This document shows positions 1 to 5,134 of a stretch of DNA of 5,134 nt, one piece after another (position 1 is the first letter of the stretch; every line of letters starts with the position of its first letter). Origin of the DNA: Pseudomonadota bacterium (lineage in GTDB: Bacteria > Pseudomonadota > Gammaproteobacteria > Xanthomonadales > Xanthomonadaceae); the NCBI GenBank assembly GCA_019348095.1, contig JAHWKC010000187.1, forward strand, positions 1 to 5,134, given 5' to 3'. The notes below the pieces were generated by a model. That model made no database searches. It had not been told where the DNA came from and saw nothing but the letters and a program-made list of their open reading frames with translations. Both the position numbers and the translations under genes were made by a program.

Positions 1-163
1 CGTCCCGCCCGGCCTCCGCGAGGAGCACGGCCGTGGTCAGCCCGGTGATCCCGCCCCCGACGACGGCCACCTCCCGCCGGGTGCTGCCGTCCAGCGGCGG
101 TGACGTGACCGCGCGTTCGGTCCCGTGCCACAGCGAGGGGCGATCCGTGCTCGGGGCGGCCAT
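1..163 (-). CDS. FAD-dependent oxidoreductase, N-terminal fragment (runs off left edge)
   Basis: An open frame starts with ATG at 163-161 and runs off the window after 54 codons. The N-terminus has SLWHG at residues 10-14, then about 20 residues later the dinucleotide-binding motif VAVVGGGITGLTTAVLLAEAG (about residues 38-52; a GxGxxG Rossmann turn after a short beta strand). This layout, a Trp-containing leader followed by a VVGGGITGL motif, is typical of DAO-family FAD oxidoreductases, especially those that carry a C-terminal Rieske 2Fe-2S domain. The remainder, including any Rieske domain, lies outside the window, so substrate and exact subfamily cannot be given. I see no convincing Shine-Dalgarno sequence before the ATG. 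The gene follows the channel-like tail on the same strand after a 137-base gap. It looks actinobacterial to me, unlike the centre of the window. Confidence 0.8.
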   Translation of the reverse strand, partial: MAAPSTDRPSLWHGTERAVTSPPLDGSTRREVAVVGGGITGLTTAVLLAEAGRD

Positions 164-300
164 CGAAGTGTCCAACGTGTCGGGGCCGCTCCACCCAACC
201 CCACCCCGGGACCGGCATGTCGCAGGGACGTGGCCGTCCGACCGTGCTCCCTGCACGGATCACCGCACATGGTGTCCGGCCCGGGCGCGGGCGGCGATGG
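164..300. other. Intergenic gap between channel-like tail and oxidoreductase
   Basis: No gene is supported here. The stretch is very GC-rich and holds two short perfect inverted repeats (226-239 and 242-258). No clear promoter elements for the oxidoreductase were recognised. Confidence 0.5.
226..258 (-). terminator. Two adjacent short hairpins, possible weak terminator
   Basis: GGACG at 226-230 pairs with CGTCC at 235-239 around a 4-base loop. Immediately beside it CCGTGC at 242-247 pairs with GCACGG at 253-258 around a 5-base loop. The pair lies about 40 bases beyond the stop codon of the fused dehydrogenase/channel frame. Neither stem is followed by a T run on the minus strand, so this is not a classical intrinsic terminator, and stems this short are common in GC-rich DNA. 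Confidence 0.25.
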
Positions 301-2668
<2,368 letters not shown>

Positions 2669-2687
2669 GGTGCGGGGTGCGCGCCGT

Positions 2688-3404
<717 letters not shown>

Positions 3405-3550
3405 CGCGGGTCTGCCGGCGGAGTCGTGGAGGGGCATGGTAGTCCGGCGGGCGCGGTAGGAGTGTTGTAGGAGCGAGGCGAGTCCGATTTCGTCGCTACG
3501 GGTGATTGCGTGGTCGCAGCTTACGCAGCTCCTGCAGAAGCGCGCAGCCG
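3405..3550. other. Intergenic gap between BCCT and SEC-C genes
   Basis: This gap separates the stop of the transporter (3551) from the preferred start of the SEC-C gene. Most of it is taken up by REP-like repeat sequence (3456-3537). I could not identify a convincing promoter for the SEC-C gene, and no small gene is supported. Confidence 0.5.
3456..3537. repeat. REP-like inverted pair with GTAGGAGC core
   Basis: On the plus strand GTAGGAG occurs at 3456-3462 and again at 3467-3473, 11 bases apart; the second is part of TGTAGGAGCGAGGCGAGTC. At the other end GCAGCTCCTGCAG (3525-3537) reads on the minus strand as CTGCAGGAGCTGCGTAAGC. This is a diverged opposite-facing copy of the same type of element. 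The two arms face each other about 50 bases apart, the arrangement of a degenerate REP pair (REPIN-like). It lies between two same-strand genes and may act as a transcript end or mRNA-stabilising structure for the transporter gene. Confidence 0.55.
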
Positions 3551-5134
3551 TCAGCGCACCGCATTGAGGAAATGCAGGTGCCGCTGGTAGTGGTCGAGCA
3601 CATCGTTGATCACGTGCTCGCGCCGCCAGCCCATGATGTCGTAGTCGCGCCCGCCCTCGCGCAGGTGGACCTCGGCGCGGTAGTGCTTGAGTTGCTCGGC
3701 ACGCCGGGCCCCGGTGTCGCGCAGCACGAACGCGGGCGCCTCGTACGGACGCGGGCGCACCGAGTAGTAGAAGTCGACCTCATCGCCGTGGCGCACCTCG
3801 AGCCAGGCGCGGCCATCGTCCGGAGCCTCCACGGCGACGTCGAGCCCGCCCTTGCGCATTTCCTCGGCCACCTCGGTCAGCGCCGGCAGCACGGTGTCGC
3901 GGATGTAGCCCAGTACCTCGGCCTGGCGCGGCTGGTGCAGCAGCGCGGCGACCCGCCGCTGCAGGTCTAGCGCCGCGTGCGGACCGCGTGGCTCGACCCG
4001 TGCATCGCGCAGGCTCAGCCGCTTCAGACCCTCGATCCGCAACGCGCGCAGCAGTCCCCAGCAGATCACCACCATCACGATCGAGAACGGCAGCGCGCTG
4101 GCGATCGAGGCGGTCTGCAGTGCGCCCAGCCCGCCGGCCACCAGCAGCGCGGCCGCGACCACGCCTTCCAGCACCGACCAGAACACGCGTTGCCACAGCG
4201 GCGAGTCCTCCGCGGCGCCGGAGGTGAGCAGGTCGATCACCAGCGATCCCGAATCCGAGGAGGTCACGAAGAACGTGATCACCAGGATCGTCGCCAGCAG
4301 CGAGGTGATGCCGGCCAGCGGCAGCTCCTCGAAGAACCGGAACAGCGCCACCGAACTGTCGGCCTCGACCGCGTCGGCCAACCCGCCGATGCCCTGGATC
4401 AAGACCATGTGGATGGCCGTGTCGCCGAAGAACGTCATCCACAGGAAGGTGAAGCCCAGCGGCACCAGCAGCACGCCGACCACGAACTCGCGGATGGTGC
4501 GTCCGCGCGATACACGCGCGATGAACATGCCCACGAACGGCGACCATGCAATCCACCAGCCCCAGTAGAACAGCGTCCAGCCGCCGATCCAGCCGGTCGG
4601 CTGGTAGGCATAGAGATTGAACGTCATGGCGAACAGGTTCGACAGGTACATGCCGGTGTTCTGGACCAGCGTCTGCAGCAGGAACACGGTCGGCCCGGCC
4701 ACCAGCACGAACAGCAGTGCAGTGTTGTAGAAGCTGGCCGCCACCGCGCCGGCGAGGGCGTAGAGGAGGCAGTAGACGCCGGCGAACAGGCCGCCCCGAC
4801 GGGCCACCTTGCCGTCGCGGGCGGTGAACACCCGCTGCCAGATGTCCTGCCCGATAATGATGCCGAAGAAGTAGATGAGGAAGTAGGTGAGGATCGTGCC
4901 GCCGCCGATGGCGGTGATGTCGAAGTAGGACGCCGGCAGCGTCTCCTGCATGCCGCTCCAGCCGCCTGCACGGGAAAGGCTGATCGGCAGCAGCAGCCCG
5001 AAGATCCCGACGGTCATGATGCCGAACTGCAGAATGTCGGTGAGGGTGATGGACCACATCCCGCCGAGGACCGAGTAGATCACGACGATGGTCCCGCCGA
5101 CGATGATCGCCGGCACGCGTGGAACTCCCAGGAC
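3551..5134 (-). CDS. Hybrid transporter: sodium:solute symporter segment fused to BCCT-family (BetT-like) transporter; open at right edge
   Basis: The frame is open to the window edge; the apparent GTG start at 5116 is simply an internal valine, as VLGVPR precedes it in frame. Numbering from 5116, residues 1 to about 127 are an SSS-family symporter segment: [21 protein letters not shown], then [18 protein letters not shown] (89-106), the loop signature of the family. From about residue 133 ([18 protein letters not shown]) it is a BCCT transporter, the betaine/choline/carnitine family. It has the signature [13 protein letters not shown] (179-191), whose Trp187, Trp188 and Trp191 match the substrate-box tryptophans of BetP. 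It also has [13 protein letters not shown] (283-295), containing the Thr-Ser pair of the sodium-2 site. Residues about 360-521 form a long cytoplasmic tail ending [20 protein letters not shown] plus 11 residues, as in BetT-type osmosensing carriers. The BCCT N-terminal helices, including the Gly-rich TM3 segment, are missing, so transport by the hybrid is doubtful. Confidence 0.8.
   Translation of the reverse strand, partial: VLGVPRVPAIIVGGTIVVIYSVLGGMWSITLTDILQFGIMTVGIFGLLLPISLSRAGGWSGMQETLPASYFDITAIGGGTILTYFLIYFFGIIIGQDIWQRVFTARDGKVARRGGLFAGVYCLLYALAGAVAASFYNTALLFVLVAGPTVFLLQTLVQNTGMYLSNLFAMTFNLYAYQPTGWIGGWTLFYWGWWIAWSPFVGMFIARVSRGRTIREFVVGVLLVPLGFTFLWMTFFGDTAIHMVLIQGIGGLADAVEADSSVALFRFFEELPLAGITSLLATILVITFFVTSSDSGSLVIDLLTSGAAEDSPLWQRVFWSVLEGVVAAALLVAGGLGALQTASIASALPFSIVMVVICWGLLRALRIEGLKRLSLRDARVEPRGPHAALDLQRRVAALLHQPRQAEVLGYIRDTVLPALTEVAEEMRKGGLDVAVEAPDDGRAWLEVRHGDEVDFYYSVRPRPYEAPAFVLRDTGARRAEQLKHYRAEVHLREGGRDYDIMGWRREHVINDVLDHYQRHLHFLNAVR
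4711..4745 (-). other. Junction 2: SSS symporter to BCCT transporter
   Basis: Symporter-like sequence runs through [19 protein letters not shown] (residues 108-126), and BCCT sequence is clear from [15 protein letters not shown] (133-147). The linking residues ASFYNT (127-132) fit neither family confidently. Their codons (TTC TAC AAC ACT GCA CTG, 4732-4715) are less GC-rich than the surroundings. The frame is kept across the join. Confidence 0.6.

Noticed and set aside
3780..5057. Open minus-strand frame of 425 codons within the transporter
   Set aside because: It is an Arg/His/Ala-rich frame-shifted shadow of the transporter, which has clear family motifs in its own frame.

Overview
This is a GC-rich window whose genes all read on the minus strand. 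It holds four reading frames: a 5' fragment of an FAD-dependent oxidoreductase (1-163), a monomeric isocitrate dehydrogenase fused in frame to the tail of a two-helix ion-channel protein (301-2550), a UPF0149/YecA-like protein with a C-terminal SEC-C zinc motif (2688-3404), and a transporter open at the right edge that joins part of a sodium:solute symporter to the C-terminal two-thirds of a BCCT (betaine/choline) transporter (3551-5134). No rRNA, tRNA, CRISPR array or transposase was seen.

The middle of the window (about 670 to 4715) looks like a gammaproteobacterium of the Xanthomonadaceae/Lysobacter group. The grounds are a monomeric NADP-type isocitrate dehydrogenase, a YecA-like SEC-C protein, a BetT-like BCCT transporter with a long cytoplasmic tail, and scattered REP-like repeats with a GTAGGAGC core. 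The ends (1 to about 650 and about 4740 to 5134) encode proteins that look to me more actinobacterial: a Rieske-type FAD oxidoreductase N-terminus, a channel-like tail, and an SSS symporter. That taxonomic reading is from memory of the families, not from a search.

The most notable feature is that both boundaries of the middle block fall inside genes, and both give open in-frame hybrids. On the minus strand the block is entered from a symporter and left into a channel gene, so the two flanks are not halves of one interrupted gene. A simple insertion is therefore a poor explanation. Either two independent fusions or rearrangements took place, or the contig is a chimera of two genomes joined at short GC-rich similarities. 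I favour the chimera, but the sequence alone cannot settle it.

The genes do not form an obvious pathway. Isocitrate dehydrogenase is central carbon metabolism, the BCCT half points to osmoprotectant or choline uptake, and the SEC-C protein has no assigned role. Intergenic gaps are 137 bases (164-300), 137 bases (2551-2687) and about 146 bases (3405-3550). The last two carry REP-like repeats, and a possible promoter for the dehydrogenase lies in the second.
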